This document shows positions 61,150-64,000 of a DNA stretch of 64,000 nt, in pieces. A model generated the notes under the pieces. That model saw only the letters and a program-made list of their open reading frames with translations, made no database searches and was not told the DNA's origin. How positions within the stretch are numbered: position 1 is the first letter of the stretch; each line of letters opens with the position of its first letter. Both the position numbers and the translations under genes were made by a program. The DNA comes from Ariolimax columbianus (lineage: Eukaryota > Mollusca > Gastropoda > Stylommatophora > Arionidae), in contig JAVGWX010000013.1 in the NCBI GenBank assembly GCA_036924085.1, forward strand, positions 45,503,175 through 45,567,174. Reading direction: 5' to 3'.

Positions 61150-61790
61150 TTGTAACATGTTAATCATCATCATGTAGCATGTCCTTTGTAGAACGTCGCT
61201 CCCATCACAGTCTGTCTGAAAGAAACTCGTTCCCTTGCCAAAACTCCAGCCTCTGCCACAGTCAAACTCAGGCATTCTTGGATATCTTGGTGCCATCGTC
61301 TTCTTGGTCTACTCCTTCCTCTTTTGCCTGGCACCATACCTTCCATCACCGTTCTCTCGAGACTATTGTGTCTCTTGATGTGACCAAAGTATTTGCATTT
61401 TATGGTCATAATGGAATTGATAAACCAGTTCTCCTCTATGCTCAACTCTTGCCAAATGTCTACATTTGTTTTTTCTCTGTCCAGGGTATTCTGAGGATCT
61501 TTCTGTAACATTTTGACTCAAAGGATTTGATTCTTTGTCTGGAAGTTTTGGTAATCGTCCATGCTTCACAGCCATAAGCTGCCACAGGAAAAACACAGGC
61601 TCTCAAGACTTTTACTTTTATCATTTTGTTGGTGCTCTGCCATAATTTCTTCAGGCTGTTCAGTCTCTGCATTGCCATAGCTAGTCTTCTTCTGATGTCT
61701 TTCGAGCAGTCGCCATTTTTGTCAATTCTGGAGCCCAGATACTCAAAATGTGTGACCTGATCTATTATATACTTGTTAATCACAAAATGT
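61150..61790 (-). mobile_element. RTE-like LINE C-terminal remnant
   Basis: Frames: THFEYLGSRIDKNGDCSKDI, FPVAAYGCEAWTITKTSRQR, GHIKRHNSLERTVMEGMVPG and GRSRPRRRWHQDIQE. Only two or three frameshifts; the better-preserved relative of 9535-10005. Confidence 0.85.
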
Positions 61791-62254
61791 AAATAGATTG
61801 ATCAAGAATTACTTAAGATCTGATGAACATCTTACGGTAAAGAAATCTTGCCATATTGTAAATAGAACACCAACTGACAGATGAAATAGACTTCGACAAT
61901 ATCAAAGACAACTGAAAAATAACATTACAGATTGTTGAAATTAAATGTTTCACTTCAGAAATAAACATGGCAAATTTTTTTTTCATATACGTCGTAGTGA
62001 CTTTTTTGTCTAATCAAAGAGAGAAAACATTGAACAGCTTGAAGGTACAGCATGGGATACAATCAAAGGAGGAACTGAAAAACAACACAATTGATAAGAG
62101 GAAATGGAGCCCATGATCCTCAATGCCAACCGGCAGGGCACTTGATGATGATGATCGTGGCTTTGACATCTTTACTTGTACCACCTGTCTTGTTATATTG
62201 CTCCCATATAGGTGAAGCTCTCCACCTGCATTAATGCTATTCCATTCAATTTGA

Positions 62255-62340
62255 TAGAAGTCGTGATGGTGGCAAATCAGGTTCGAATCATGCCGTGTCC
62301 AATTTGACAGACACGAGTTATTTTCTCTGTGTGATAAAAT
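62255..62340 (+). mobile_element. SINE-like remnant with B box
   Basis: caggttcgaatcatgccgtg with a following tccaatttgacagacacgag, as at 31980-32060. Confidence 0.45.
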
Positions 62341-62399
62341 ATAGAAGCCATTTCTTATATATTTGTCATGCTCAAAATTATTTGGAGCACTAAGATGAT

Positions 62400-62660
62400 T
62401 ATCCAGTTTCGTGGTATTATTTGTCTTTCACCTCTTTCATGGCCCGAGTAACATTTTTCCCCACTTTACGGCAGGTCTCGTTTACTCTATCCACCTTTTC
62501 TTTGGTCTACCTCGCCCTTTTTCCTAATGTTCTCCTAATGTTCTTGTAGAAGGTTTCATGAACAATGTAATCTGGTTGCATTCTCACAATGTGGCCAAAC
62601 CAATTCATTCTCTCTTGCTCTCTATATTTAGAAAAATTCTCACATCTAGCAACGCTAACA
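62400..62660 (-). mobile_element. LINE C-terminal remnant
   Basis: The minus strand reads ERMNWFGHIVRMQPDYIVHE, then GKRARQTKEKVDRVNET. LINE C-terminal 'GHxxR' region. Confidence 0.7.
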
Positions 62661-63115
62661 TCTTATGTGAGAAAAATTTGTGGTAGTAGTACAATATTTA
62701 GAACCGAGTTCTGAAAACTGTATTTTCTATTAAGCTGCAAAAGTTCAAGGAACGTTCCTTTCTTGTCTTTATTTCTTCTCGCAAAAGCTGCGAACTGCGA
62801 TGATTTAACTTTAGCAAGTGAAACACATTATTATTGTTATTGTCCTTACTGTAGATCTTATATTTATTTCTGAAAAGTTTGTGATTATAATTATTTTGCA
62901 CTTTAAGTCAGGCTTGAATTGTTGAATTCTGTAGTGCCAGGTAAGCAGATGTAAAGATTGGTTGCTATAGAAAATAGCATGGAGAGCGATCACATAAACA
63001 TGCAACATTTTTAAAAAATCCATACACTTTGATTCTTGACAAAAGTAGCAAGAAGCTATATATGCAGATACAAATACAAAATTACTGGAAGATGTAGAGT
63101 TTCTCCTAGCTAGGT
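62661..63115. other. Unassigned AT-rich sequence
   Basis: No gene recognised. Confidence 0.4.
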
Positions 63116-63119
63116 CAGA

Positions 63120-63475
63120 TAATAATGTGAAAAGACAGCTGTGACAAAGAAATCAGAAAGAGAATAGGTATGACAAAAATGGTATTCACATGCGACACAC
63201 ATCCAAACAGGTAAACCATAAATTGAAAATTAGAATTGGCAGGTGTTATATATACTTGTCACTACTTTATGACGCAGAAACATGGACACTGAATAATAAT
63301 TTGGAAAAGAGCATCGAAGACTTCGAAATGTACATATATAGAAGATTGGGTCGCATTTCTTGGAAAGAGAAGAAAACAAATGTGGAGGTATTGAAAATGT
63401 TGGGGGTAAAAAAAGAATTAATTACTTAAATCAGGGTAGACAGTTACGATATTCTGGCCATATAACAAGACATAC
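63120..63475 (+). mobile_element. LINE post-RT remnant
   Basis: One frame (63190-63429) encodes KLKIRIGRCYIYLSLLYDAE, TWTLNNNLEKSIEDFEMYIY and RRLGRISWKEKKTNVEVLK. Related to 21355-21800, with a longer intact frame. Confidence 0.8.
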
Positions 63476-63845
63476 CTTCTTGTGGTCCGACAGGATCTTT
63501 GTGTATGGCAAGGACAAGAATAGCACAACTGCCCAATAAAGAGCATGTTGTAAGAGGCGACTAACTGTGTGACATGGCATAACACCGGCCATGGTTAAGT
63601 GATTTGTTTAGAGCAGCATAGATGGCGCCTAACAGGCTGCGGGTCTACTTGGCTCTGGTGTTTGAGTCTGTTGAGATGGACTGGCACATCAGTTGACCAT
63701 ACTCCATGGCACTTGTCCCAACGTAGCGGAGTAATAAGCTGTACGAGCCTAGCCCGCTAAGCCGGACATCCTCCTCCCGGCTACACCCAGCTCATACCAG
63801 AGCTGGGACCTGCCCAGGGGCATCTAACACTGTAGAAGTACAGGT
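63476..63845 (+). repeat. Family H copy (H1), near complete
   Basis: Colinear with H2 and with the split copy at 13785-15043. Contains gtgtgacatggcataacacc, gcgcctaacaggctgcgggt and gcggagtaataagctgtacg, and ends gtagaagtacaggtc before the repeat tail. Confidence 0.8.
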
Positions 63846-64000
63846 CGACTAAGAGTGAGACTAAGACTGAAACTACAACGGAGACTAGGACTGAGACTAA
63901 GACTAGGACTAAGACTAAGACTAGGACTAAGACTAAGACTAGGACTAAGACTAGGACTAAGACTGAGACTAAGACTAGGACTAAGACTAGGACTAAGACT
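63846..64000 (+). repeat. GACTAA/GACTAG hexamer satellite growing from family H tail
   Basis: (gactaa/gactag/gactga)n runs from the family H 3' end to the window edge and continues beyond it. Later units are more regular (aggactaagact). Confidence 0.95.

Overview
This window is animal nuclear DNA. It has large introns bounded by GT..AG sites, is AT-rich, and is packed with decayed transposons and tRNA-derived SINEs. The mix of piggyBac, mariner, RTE- and CR1-like LINEs, RNase H-bearing LINEs and many short tailed retroposons resembles a lophotrochozoan genome, most likely a gastropod mollusc. That assignment is inference; no marker gene fixes the species.

One gene explains most of the window. 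I assembled it by hand on the + strand from 12 exons between 1610 and 48577. Every junction is GT..AG and in frame, giving 656 residues plus a stop. It is a CCDC9-family protein: an N-terminal charged helix, several Arg-Gly tracts, a conserved central block (exons 9-10) and an acidic Trp-Glu-Asp stretch near the C-terminus. Human CCDC9 is annotated as a probable exon junction complex component, so an mRNA-associated nuclear role is likely. Introns 1 to 9 are all phase 0. Coding bases make up about 4% of the locus. A possible terminal exon of an unidentified upstream gene lies at 631-939. No convincing protein gene follows the CCDC9-like gene.

The rest is mobile DNA and repeats. Intron 2 holds an almost complete piggyBac element (4685-7682) with TTAA duplications and terminal inverted repeats, its transposase broken by two frameshifts and a stop. 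Intron 4 holds a repeat split by a 1-kb piggyBac-like MITE that itself carries a SINE. Intron 7 holds the largest LINE (about 33690-36168, minus strand). Intron 8 holds a four-element nest. Intron 9 holds a LINE inserted in a minisatellite. Intron 11 holds a mariner interrupted by a SINE, followed by more insertions. Downstream of the gene (48.6-64 kb) are 3' UTR, LINE 3' ends, SINEs and three sizeable tandem arrays.

Several short non-autonomous retroposon families recur and each has its own tail: family A (about 350 bp, GAA tail), family B (tRNA head, poly-A tail), family H (GACTAA-like tail) and family I (CAA tail). Other SINEs (families C, F, G) have different tRNA-like heads but share one core segment. 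Insertions with clear target duplications allow their relative ages to be ordered.
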